A program made the position numbers and the translations under genes. This document shows positions 16,168 through 22,397 of a stretch of 22,397 nt of DNA, piece after piece. Location of the stretch: assembly GCA_016789785.1 (NCBI GenBank), contig JAEUQE010000139.1, positions 1-22,397 on the forward strand, in the 5' to 3' direction. The stretch is from Bryobacterales bacterium. Lineage in GTDB: Bacteria > Acidobacteriota > Terriglobia > Bryobacterales > Bryobacteraceae. The notes under the pieces were generated by a model. That model searched no databases, had not been told where the DNA came from, and saw nothing but the letters and a program-made list of their open reading frames with translations. The stretch's first letter is position 1. Each line of letters begins with the position of its first letter.

Positions 16168-16409
16168 TACAATCGTCCGTGATCAATGTAGTCGCGGACG
16201 GTCCAGCCCTGCGGATCGGGCTTGACCAGTTTCTGAAGCTCAAGGATTCGCGCAACGGCCTCCTTCGCGTCAAACACGTTGTCGCTCTCCTGATCCGCCT
16301 TTTCGCGAGCAAGGTTTTGAACCAGTACCTGGAAGCTGACACCCTGACGCGCGGACTGCTGTTGCAGCCTTGCGGCGCTCTCATCGGGCAGTTCAATGGT
16401 CAGGTTCAT
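16167..16409 (-). CDS. VapB/RHH-like antitoxin, apparently intact orphan
   Basis: This 80-residue protein begins MNLTIELPDESAARLQQQSA, the beta strand and first helix typical of ribbon-helix-helix-related antitoxins. An Ala/Glu-rich linker and a C-terminal toxin-binding tail (GWTVRDYIDHGRL) follow. AAGGA lies about 10 nt upstream of the ATG. In intact modules the antitoxin neutralises the PIN toxin and represses its own promoter. Here the downstream toxin is reduced to a remnant, so any role left would be in DNA binding or in neutralising a toxin encoded elsewhere. The gene begins 25 bp after the end of the broken beta-helix gene on the same strand. Confidence 0.75.
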   Translation of the reverse strand: MNLTIELPDESAARLQQQSARQGVSFQVLVQNLAREKADQESDNVFDAKEAVARILELQKLVKPDPQGWTVRDYIDHGRL

Positions 16410-16434
16410 CGTGCTGGTCCTTCACCCCTTAACT

Positions 16435-18176
16435 CTAACGTAGCCGAACGCCTCGCGGATCGGGCCGCGACCGTAAGGCGTCCGCCGCCACCTTCGTCGA
16501 TTCGTCCACCCCTTCCGGCCTCGGGCCATACACCGGCACCGCCTGCCCAGCTTCGTAGGCCCCGATATCGGGCCCTTCGTTCAAGTACCCGTCATTGATG
16601 TTCGGAATGGCGAGAGCCGCATCCACCACCTTCGATCCAAGCCGCGGGCGCAGATCAGCAGGTTCACGTTCCGGGACCGGAGGTAGCGGGAAGGTGACGT
16701 TCTCGAACACCGACATGTCGATGCGCATCCCATGCGGCTCCACCTGAAAGAAGTCACGGCGTCCGATCCGGGCCGTAAACGGCGTCTCCCACGTCCCGAC
16801 GGCATCATAGTCGAAGCTCGAATTCGGACCATGTGCGACGATATTGGCCGCCATGCCGCTGCCACCGCCGTAACCGCCCCACCGTGTCTCGCCCGGCGGT
16901 CCGCCAATCGCCAGGTTGTTCCGGAAGTAGGCGAAGTCGAACGGCTGCGAAGCGAAGCAGGCCAACCCGTCGCCCAGCTTCACCACGGTATTGTGCAACA
17001 CGACGTCCCCCTTGCTGTAGCGATGCAGCTTGAACGGCACGTAAGTCAGGTTGTACATCACGTTGCGGATGAAATACACGGGGCCACCCAGGCCAGGCTG
17101 CGAACTTACTCCGACAAACGAATTCACAATGCGTTCCTCATCACACGGCAGTTATGGAAGCAGAAATCGGCCTCGATTCCGTCATCCGCGCCGACATCAA
17201 TATCGTTGTTCATGATGTCGATGGAGACCTGCTCATGGACCCCCGTGTCCTCCATGGTGGAGATGCAGTCACGGAATCCCTTCACGCGGTTGTGGACGAT
17301 CACGTTGCCGGGACCGGTGAGTTGAATGCCTTCCCCGATATTCTCGCCGCTTGCGCCCATCGCCTCGTTGCGCCACGGCGTAGTGCCCTCGATCACGTTG
17401 TCGGCGATATAGCAGTTCGTGCAACCCGGAGGCGCGGCCGCACGGATGCCGTAAACGGCTCGGATTTTCGAGCGGCGCACCACGCATTCCACGGCTCCGC
17501 GCATGGTCACCGCCGTGCCGCTACGGTTGGCGTCGTTGGGCTGCGTTTCGAGCGTCAGCCCCTCCAGATAGACGTGCTTGCGGCCATCGAGCGAGATGGA
17601 ATCGAAGATCGCCGCGCCGTCCTCCGAACGGTAGACGATAGGCCGGCCCGGCTCGCCGTCGCTCTGCACCACCAAGCGGCCGTAGTTGCCCGCCTCCAGC
17701 AGAATGATCTCACCCGGCGCGGCGCGAGCCGGTAGATTGCCGGGCGACGCCTTGCGAATCACCGAGTCCGCCGCGGCGCGTGGAACCGCGCGCGTCCTTG
17801 CCGTCAGTGTGTGTTCCGCCGATCCTCCATCGGGATCTTCCAGCTTGAGTTGGATCTCATAGGCGGTATCGGGCCGCAGATCAAACAAACTGCCTGAGTG
17901 TTTGTTCGCCCAGCGGAAAACTGGAGTGGTGGTTTGGCTCTCACCGGCGGGCACACGGCGCAGAGGCATGCCGTCGCGCCATCCGCTCTCCCCCGTCTCC
18001 CGAAAGCGCACCTGGACCACGCCGTTGAGGTTGCCGTCGCCTTCGATGTGCCATTCCAGACTCAGATTGGTCAGGGTTGGATAGGGCGCGGACACCGCAC
18101 CAGCTACCGTCGCGTCGCTCGCTGAGAGTGTCGCCGCCAGCAGCGCGGACAGACTGAGAGATCGTGAGAGATTCAT
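16435..18176 (-). pseudogene. Secreted right-handed parallel beta-helix protein, split by a frameshift
   Basis: The first segment (18176-17124, 350 codons) has a Sec signal (MNLSRSLSLSALLAATLSAS), a fibronectin-III-like domain (about 30-125, with FDLRPDTAYEIQLKLED) and the start of a beta helix of the pectate-lyase/chondroitinase-B type. That helix shows NCYIADNVIEG, GIQLTGPGNVIVHNRVKGF and DDGIEADFCFHNCRVMRN. The frame then ends at TGA. The next frame (from 17127, GTG) continues the same fold as NSFVGVSSQPGLGGPVYFIRN through VVDAALAIPNINDGYLNEGPDIGAYEAG to the stop at 16435. One extra C after AAC at about 17133 would restore MRNRIVNSFVGV, the normal helix repeat. It is therefore a one-base deletion, either genuine or an assembly error. 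Start 18176 is chosen for the GAGGAGG site and signal peptide; a longer in-frame start at 18263 adds unrelated residues. Confidence 0.85.
17124..17135 (-). other. Site of the single-base deletion in the beta-helix gene
   Basis: The minus-strand sequence AGGAACGCATTGTGAATTCG places a TGA in the upstream frame, while the downstream frame is open through the same bases. Adding one C next to 17133 joins both frames with the coding sense RNRIVNSF. Confidence 0.7.
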
Positions 18177-18194
18177 TTCCCGCACCTCCTCACT

Positions 18195-18215
18195 TGGGGT
18201 TGGAGTTCCACCCCA
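18195..18215 (-). promoter_or_regulatory. Imperfect hairpin in the leader of the beta-helix gene
   Basis: TGGGGT (18195-18200) pairs with ACCCCA (18210-18215), and the inner GGA/TCC extends the stem with one bulge. It lies 19-39 nt upstream of the ATG, just above the Shine-Dalgarno. It could be an operator or a leader hairpin. Confidence 0.3.
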
Positions 18216-18239
18216 GTCTAACGGAATGCGAATGCGGCG

Positions 18240-18503
18240 GAGGTGCCGCGAGGCGCCGCGCACCTCACGGTAGCGCTAGGCTTAAGCCTGCCGCGCCGAG
18301 AATCGTCTCGGTGCAGGGCGAGGTGAACGAAAATGCCGATGAAGGCGGGGTTGGTGAGCCCGGTGAAAGCGAGGCAGGCACCAGGGGCGATTCGCCGACG
18401 CCGCTTCCAGTTCCTTTCTATGCAGGCTTCAGACGGCTTCACTCCGCCGCGTCCCGGCCTCCTCGGGACGCGTCGCTATGCCCCAACCGAAAACTACTGG
18501 CGC
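18240..18503. repeat. Hairpin-rich intergenic tract containing copy 2 of the 22-base element
   Basis: No supported gene lies in this stretch. In order it holds GAGGTG-C-CGCG pairing with CGCG-CACCTC (18240-18266), the shared 22-base element (18256-18277) and the palindrome AGGCTTAAGCCT (18278-18289). CCGAGA-ATCG-TCTCGG (18296-18311) and CGCGTCCCG pairing with CGGGACGCG across 7 nt (18448-18472) follow. The density of exact dyads suggests a dispersed structured repeat or a small structured RNA, not random spacer. Plus-strand frames here have no ribosome binding site. Confidence 0.5.
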
Positions 18504-18544
18504 AAAAACACGAAAGGCCGGATCGCAACCCGTGCGATCCGGCC
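18504..18544 (-). terminator. Strong intrinsic terminator of the coiled-coil gene
   Basis: GGCCGGATCGCA (18516-18527) and TGCGATCCGGCC (18533-18544) form a perfect 12-bp stem with a 5-nt loop. On the minus strand the stem is followed by TTTCGTGTTTTT, a suitable U-rich tail. It lies 25 bp after the stop of the coiled-coil gene. Confidence 0.85.
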
Positions 18545-18568
18545 CTTCGAGAACGAGAGTCCGTAGAC

Positions 18569-19456
18569 TTATCTGGCAACCGTGACTTTCGGCGTCGCCA
18601 GGTATCCCACAATCTGATCTTTCTTCACTTCGTTGATCACGATCTCGTAGGGGATGCGCGCTTTCGAAGTATAGAACTGCACCGGCTCATTGATGCCCTT
18701 GTCCTTCTTCTCCGTGCGCTTGTCATCGGCCCAAACTTCCACCGTGTACTTGTTCTTCTTCTGATCCACCCTCTTCAACAGCAGCGCGATGTCGCCGACC
18801 TTCACCGGCGTCTTCGTTTTGCCAAGGTTGATGTCGAAGTAGTTGCGCTCCCCAAGAGCCTTCAGCGCACCCAGTTCCTTGGCGTTGGTGGCGACGAGAC
18901 CGCTCTGCACGCCGAGATCGCCGCGCACGGTCTTCAGATCGGAAATCGTCTTGTCGAGTTCCGACTTCGTGGAAGCCACATCCGACTTCACCTGGCCCAC
19001 TTCCGTCTTCACCTCGCCGACCTTCTCCTTGGTCTCCGTGGCTACCGTCTTCACCTCGCCGATCTCCTGGCGGATCGCCTGCTGCGCGGCCTGATTCTTC
19101 TTCTGCTCGGATTCAATCTGCTTCTGAACCTGCGAAACTTTGGCCTCGGCTTCGGTCTTGGCCTGGCCGACGGCCATGCTGGCCTGACGCCGGGCGGTCT
19201 CCAATTCATCGCGCAAGGTTTCCATGGTGCGCTTGCTGGTCTGCGCACTCACCGACGATGCTTCGCGCAACGTTGCGATCTCAGTTTGAAGGGACTCGCG
19301 GGTCTTGGTCAGGTCCTGCCGTGTCTGGTCCAATTGCAGGAACAGGTAAACGTTGGCCGCAAGCAGCGCAAGCACCGCGCCGAAGAGAATCGCGATCTTT
19401 ACACCCGATCCGCCGGATGGCGGCCCATACTGAGGTTGCTGAGGAAAGTCACTCAT
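18569..19456 (-). CDS. Inner-membrane-anchored coiled-coil protein with periplasmic C-terminal domain
   Basis: This is a 295-residue protein. A short Pro/Gln-rich cytoplasmic N-terminus (about 1-19) precedes one membrane helix (about 20-42, VKIAILFGAVLALLAANVYL). Residues about 43-200 are a long coiled coil. A particularly regular run has 7-residue units EVKTVAT, ETKEKVG, EVKTEVG, QVKSDVA, STKSELD without stutter. A compact C-terminal domain (about 205-295: FDINLGKTKTPVKVGDIALLLKRVD, YTVEVWADDKR, IPYEIVINEVKKDQIVGYLATPK) is beta-rich and unlike any domain I can name. GGAG lies about 9 nt before the ATG. It is probably monocistronic, given the terminator behind it. A structural or scaffold role in the periplasm is inferred, and I do not recognise the family by function. 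Confidence 0.82.
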   Translation of the reverse strand: MSDFPQQPQYGPPSGGSGVKIAILFGAVLALLAANVYLFLQLDQTRQDLTKTRESLQTEIATLREASSVSAQTSKRTMETLRDELETARRQASMAVGQAKTEAEAKVSQVQKQIESEQKKNQAAQQAIRQEIGEVKTVATETKEKVGEVKTEVGQVKSDVASTKSELDKTISDLKTVRGDLGVQSGLVATNAKELGALKALGERNYFDINLGKTKTPVKVGDIALLLKRVDQKKNKYTVEVWADDKRTEKKDKGINEPVQFYTSKARIPYEIVINEVKKDQIVGYLATPKVTVAR

Positions 19457-19642
19457 TGATCCACTCCTAGTTCACAAGGCAGATACACAAATCGTTTTAT
19501 CATATGCCAACCAGATGGCGGAACTCAATCCTGCCGCATGCCGCGGGTGCCGCGCATCCAGCCGCAAGCTCACGGTGAGGTGGACGCGGCGGTGGCGCCG
19601 CGGGTTGCGGAGCGTCGCATTACGGCTTCTTCATCCACGCTG

Positions 19643-20248
19643 TTACAGCCGCACAGTGAACAACACAAACGAAACCGTGCCCGCCACAATCGCAAGCCAT
19701 CCCCATCCGCGATGCCCGCGAATGCTCCACCACATGTAGAAGCCGGAGGCGATCCAAAGAAACATGGCGATGCAGACAACGTCAATCACCACGCTCCACG
19801 AATCCTGCAGAACGCCGTCCTGTTCGAAGCCGCCGCGTGCGTGCATGCCGGTCAGAAACTGGTCCCAACGAAAGCGGCGGTCCTCCACCGTGATGCGCTT
19901 GTCGTTGATGAAGTATTTCAACTGCGTCGACTTCCAGAAGGAGTAAGAGTAGACATTCAACTGGCCATCATTGGCGCGGAAGACTCCGAAGTTCGTTCCT
20001 TCAATGCCCACATCGCGAAGCAGCTTGCGTCCGAATTCGCGCAGTTCTTCGCGGTCTTCGGGCACGGGAGCGTCGAATGGGCGTTCCAGGCGCAGGGTCC
20101 ACATTGGCAGGTTCTTCTGCTTGTCGAGCTGTTCGAAGAAGGTGTTGTGCGCAAACGGTATCGACGAGACACCATACATGAAGAACCATGGCAGCAGAGC
20201 CAGGCCGAGATAGAGATGAAGGCGCCGATTGAAGTGCGAAAAGTTCAT
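19643..20248 (-). CDS. PepSY-associated membrane protein (second gene of the pair)
   Basis: This 201-residue protein has the PepSY-TM layout. A first membrane helix follows a basic N-terminus (HFNRRLHLYLGLALLPWFFMYGVSS). A soluble loop of about 110 residues holds the PepSY-like unit (LREFGRKLLRDVGIEGTNFG, NDKRITVEDRR). Two further helices follow (VVIDVVCIAMFLWIASGFYMWW and WGWLAIVAGTVSFVLFTV). Relatives include PiuB-like iron-regulated or siderophore-reductase-linked membrane proteins. GTAGGAGGAACC directly before ATG 20248-20246 sets the start; the in-frame extension to 20413 overlaps the upstream gene and is not real. The Shine-Dalgarno overlaps the stop codon of the upstream gene, so translation is coupled and the two proteins probably act together. 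The substrate cannot be read from the sequence. Confidence 0.85.
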   Translation of the reverse strand: MNFSHFNRRLHLYLGLALLPWFFMYGVSSIPFAHNTFFEQLDKQKNLPMWTLRLERPFDAPVPEDREELREFGRKLLRDVGIEGTNFGVFRANDGQLNVYSYSFWKSTQLKYFINDKRITVEDRRFRWDQFLTGMHARGGFEQDGVLQDSWSVVIDVVCIAMFLWIASGFYMWWSIRGHRGWGWLAIVAGTVSFVLFTVRL

Positions 20249-20256
20249 GGTTCCTC

Positions 20257-20850
20257 CTACAGCACCGCGAGATAGAAGGCGAACAATCCAGCGCCACCCG
20301 CAATCGCCAGCGCTCCAAGGCCGCGCGTCACTTTCATCTCCCACCACATCCACAATCCGGAGAGCGCCCAGAAGACCATCGCCACAATCACCAGATCCAC
20401 CGTCACAGCCCACACCGTATCGAGCGCGTAGCCAGTCGCGTAGCCGCGCTTGCGATGGAAGCGCTCAAGCATGGCGTTCGACCGGTACTGCATTTTCTCG
20501 ATCACGAGCTTGCCGTCCGACGGCGTGTAGGTGATGCGCCGCGGCGTAATCAGATCCTGACGGTTGATCACGATGGCTCCATCCTTGCGGCGGTTGACAC
20601 CATGCGCACCGTCGAGGCCGAGCGTGCCGAGGATCTGCCGCGAAATCTCACGAGGTTCCACGTCCGGCGCGAAGCTGCCCGAATAAGTAAGCTCCCTTTC
20701 CTTCTCGAGCGGCGCCGGACCGCGGCCGTACTTGGCGATGAAGAACTCCCGGTGATTCATCACCAGCGTACTGAGCGCGTACATGGCCATCCACGGGAAT
20801 AGGAACAGGGCAATGTACATGTGGGAGCGGCGCACGATCTTGGAGAACAT
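20257..20850 (-). CDS. PepSY-associated membrane protein (first gene of the pair)
   Basis: This is a 197-residue paralogue of the next gene. N-terminal helix RRSHMYIALFLFPWMAMYALSTLVMNH is followed by a periplasmic PepSY-type region (EISRQILGTLGLDG, RRITYTPSDGKLVIEKMQYR). Helix VDLVIVAMVFWALSGLWMWWEM and a last helix follow. The WMWW motif after the second helix is shared with its partner. The protein is only about half the length of classical PepSY_TM proteins, so the two consecutive genes may together supply the usual four or more helices (inference). No Shine-Dalgarno precedes the ATG. TATACT on the minus strand (20862-20857) would place transcription start at or next to the ATG, suggesting a leaderless message. 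Confidence 0.85.
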   Translation of the reverse strand: MFSKIVRRSHMYIALFLFPWMAMYALSTLVMNHREFFIAKYGRGPAPLEKERELTYSGSFAPDVEPREISRQILGTLGLDGAHGVNRRKDGAIVINRQDLITPRRITYTPSDGKLVIEKMQYRSNAMLERFHRKRGYATGYALDTVWAVTVDLVIVAMVFWALSGLWMWWEMKVTRGLGALAIAGGAGLFAFYLAVL

Positions 20851-20856
20851 CAGGCG

Positions 20857-20862
20857 AGTATA
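20857..20862 (-). promoter_or_regulatory. -10 box implying a leaderless PepSY transcript
   Basis: TATACT on the minus strand ends 6 bp before the ATG of the 197-residue protein, which lacks a ribosome binding site. No convincing -35 is visible. Confidence 0.35.
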
Positions 20863-20908
20863 CTACGGCGCTTCCCTTCTTTTTCGGCATTTTCACGCGG
20901 TGATGGTC

Positions 20909-20920
20909 CGTGGCGCCACG
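20909..20920. promoter_or_regulatory. 12-bp palindrome between divergent genes
   Basis: CGTGGCGCCACG is a perfect palindrome in the 126-bp region between the PepSY pair and the DM9/BACON gene. It is a candidate operator serving either direction, though GC-rich palindromes of this length can arise by chance. Confidence 0.3.
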
Positions 20921-20976
20921 AAACGTCGCTGGTTCGTTTGATGGCGCACATCGATGCCGCCGCGAGGGAGGAAAAG

Positions 20977-22397
20977 ATGCTTCGTTACACTCTGATTGCC
21001 GCAATGGCCGCCGCGATGGGAGTTCCCGCGGCAGGGCAAACCTGGGTGAATGGCACGGGGACCGTACCGGCGCTGGCCGTGCGGGCCGGGACCGACCTTG
21101 GCGGCGCCGCTTTGTATGTGTGCCGGACGACAGACTCGCAGGCCCTGGTCCATGTCGGAAAGTTCAGGCAGGGCCTCGGTTGCGTCTACTTCTACAACGG
21201 CGTCGCAAGCGCCGGGGCCTCCTATCAAATCCTCACCGACTTTTCTGACGCATGGCAAAGCGCAACCAGCGGCAGCGCGCCCGGAAACTCCACGCAAGTC
21301 TCATCCGGGCTGTATGTCTGCCGGGCACTTGTCGAAAGCAGTATGCAGGTCGGGCAACTGCGAAGCGGATCTTCCGGATGTGCGATCGAGTTCGGCGGTA
21401 CGGGCGGCGTCTTTTCAAACTACGAAGTCCTGTGGACTCCGTGGGCCGACGCATCCAATGGCGCCATCCCCGGCGGAGCGGTCCCAACCGGAAATGACAC
21501 GGGCGGCACCTTATACACGTGCCGCGCGGTGATCAGCGGCGCCACGCAGATCGGAAAGCTACGCTCGGGATTCACGGGTTGCCGGATTGGCCTGAACGGC
21601 TCCATCACAGTTGCCACGAACTACCAGGTGCTTGTGAATTTGACCGCCCAATGGCAGTCCTACAACACGGCGGTTCCCGCGGGCGGAGCATTCTATGCCG
21701 GTAGTTCGGCGGGTGCACCGAAGTATATTTGCCGGTTCACCATCGGCGGCACCAGCGACCTTACTCCGGGGCAGGTAGGAGGTCCGGCGTCGGAGAACCC
21801 CAGCCAGTGCAAGGTCGAGTATTTCAATGCGAGCAAGAACGCTGGAAATTATGAGGCGTTTCGACTCGTCGATCCGGCCTTTTTCTGCGCCTACTCGGTT
21901 TCTCCGGCGTCCATCGACGCTCCGGGCGGCGGCTCCACTGTCACGGTCAACGTGTCCGGCGGGTGCGGGTGGGTCAACTTCCCGTCGGAAAGCTGGGTGA
22001 AACCGAGCGTGCGCTCGGGGACGGGCGGCAGTTTCACCGTCACCATCGACCCCAACCCTCTCTCTACTTCCAGAACAGCGACGCTCAGCGTGGGAGGAAC
22101 CACCATCCCCATCACTCAATCCGGTTCGTGCACTTGGACGGTGTCGCCCACATCGATCTCCCAGCCCGCCAGCGGTGGCATCGCTCTTGTGAGCGTGACC
22201 ACAAATGGGTGCCCCTTTTTTGTCTCGGAAACGCTCTCCTGGGTTGATGCATCGCTCATCGGAACCACCAACAACCGCACTGTCCAGTTAACCATTGCCC
22301 CGAATTCCAGCACCAATTCGCGATCGGGAAACGTTGACATCGCCGGGCAATTGGTCAACATTACCCAAGCTGGCGTTTGCAGCTACACCGTCTCACC
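20977..22397 (+). CDS. Secreted protein with four DM9-like (DUF3421) repeats and BACON-type domains, 3' end cut
   Basis: The frame starts at ATG 20977, with GGGAGGAAAAG directly upstream, and is open to the edge (473 codons). A Sec signal (MLRYTLIAAMAAAMGVPAAG|Q) leads into four repeats resembling DM9: LYVCR...GKFRQGLGC...YQILTD (46-88), LYVCR...GQLRSGSSGC...YEVLW (112-153), LYTCR...GKLRSGFTGC...YQVLV (179-220) and KYICR...GQVGG...QC...YEAFRL (250-297). Each has a Cys-Arg and a later Cys (49/69, 116/135, 182/202, 252/278), which may pair as disulphides. BACON-like domains follow at about 304-383 (SVSPASIDAPGGG...IPITQSG) and 384-466 (TVSPTSISQPASGG...VNITQAG), and a third begins CSYTVS. DM9 proteins are known as mannose-binding lectins in some animals, and BACON domains occur in glycan-binding proteins. 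An extracellular glycan-binding role is therefore inferred. The total length is unknown. Confidence 0.82.
   Translation, partial: MLRYTLIAAMAAAMGVPAAGQTWVNGTGTVPALAVRAGTDLGGAALYVCRTTDSQALVHVGKFRQGLGCVYFYNGVASAGASYQILTDFSDAWQSATSGSAPGNSTQVSSGLYVCRALVESSMQVGQLRSGSSGCAIEFGGTGGVFSNYEVLWTPWADASNGAIPGGAVPTGNDTGGTLYTCRAVISGATQIGKLRSGFTGCRIGLNGSITVATNYQVLVNLTAQWQSYNTAVPAGGAFYAGSSAGAPKYICRFTIGGTSDLTPGQVGGPASENPSQCKVEYFNASKNAGNYEAFRLVDPAFFCAYSVSPASIDAPGGGSTVTVNVSGGCGWVNFPSESWVKPSVRSGTGGSFTVTIDPNPLSTSRTATLSVGGTTIPITQSGSCTWTVSPTSISQPASGGIALVSVTTNGCPFFVSETLSWVDASLIGTTNNRTVQLTIAPNSSTNSRSGNVDIAGQLVNITQAGVCSYTVS

Noticed and set aside
17124..17135. Programmed ribosomal frameshift in the beta-helix gene
   Set aside because: No slippery heptamer or strong downstream structure was seen. 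A one-base loss explains the split more simply.
18177..18263. N-terminal extension of the beta-helix gene
   Set aside because: The 29 extra residues are not signal-like, while ATG 18176 has a strong GAGGAGG site and a Sec signal.
18164..19459. 431-codon plus-strand frame opposite the coiled-coil gene
   Set aside because: It is a leucine/arginine shadow of the heptad repeats and runs through the intrinsic terminator and hairpin tract.
1..22397. tRNA genes, CRISPR arrays, IS elements or prophage genes
   Set aside because: No T-arm/acceptor pairs, regularly spaced repeats, transposase or phage protein motifs were recognised on either strand. This was by eye, so a weak case could be missed.

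Overview
The window looks like a stretch of an Acidobacteriota chromosome, most likely a Solibacter/Bryobacter-type genome. This rests on family content, not on a database match. The evidence is high GC, two giant Oar-type TonB-dependent receptors with an N-terminal carboxypeptidase-regulatory-like domain, a small secreted protein with SLH-like RGQMA motifs, BACON-type domains, and a Gram-negative membrane/secretion repertoire (lipobox, Tat and Sec signals, PepSY membrane proteins). I found no phage, IS element, CRISPR array, rRNA or tRNA.

Positions 1-13483, all on the minus strand, read as a saccharide-utilisation-like block. In transcription order it holds a lipoprotein of the glutamine cyclotransferase family, an MDR-type NADPH oxidoreductase, a Tat-exported type I sulfatase with a CAPTR active site, and a secreted FG-GAP protein resembling rhamnogalacturonan-lyase-type proteins. 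Two approx. 1155-residue Oar-type outer-membrane receptors follow, then the N-terminal part of a mandelate racemase/muconate lactonising (enolase superfamily) enzyme that runs off the left edge. The first four genes are 36-48 bp apart and probably form an operon. The last three each have their own upstream region of about 150-310 bp, and each of these carries a different perfect dyad close to a putative promoter.

Positions 13618-15768 hold a plus-strand SLH-motif secreted protein, a convergent DEAD-box RNA helicase and a 67-residue highly charged protein. Positions 16036-18176 are a decayed patch: an apparently intact VapB/RHH-like antitoxin gene is followed, with a one-base overlap, by a 43-codon remnant of a PIN toxin that has lost its middle in frame. 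Upstream of these lies a secreted parallel beta-helix protein split by an apparent single-base deletion. A hairpin-rich intergenic tract (about 18195-18545) follows. It shares a 22-base element with the gap between the two receptors and ends in a strong intrinsic terminator.

Positions 18569-22397 hold a membrane-anchored coiled-coil protein, a translationally coupled pair of PepSY-type membrane proteins, and, divergently, a secreted protein with four tandem DM9-like (DUF3421) repeats followed by at least two BACON-type domains. That last gene is cut by the right edge and is the least ordinary protein architecture here.

Most long open frames opposite the receptors, sulfatase, reductase and coiled-coil genes are high-GC shadows and were left out.
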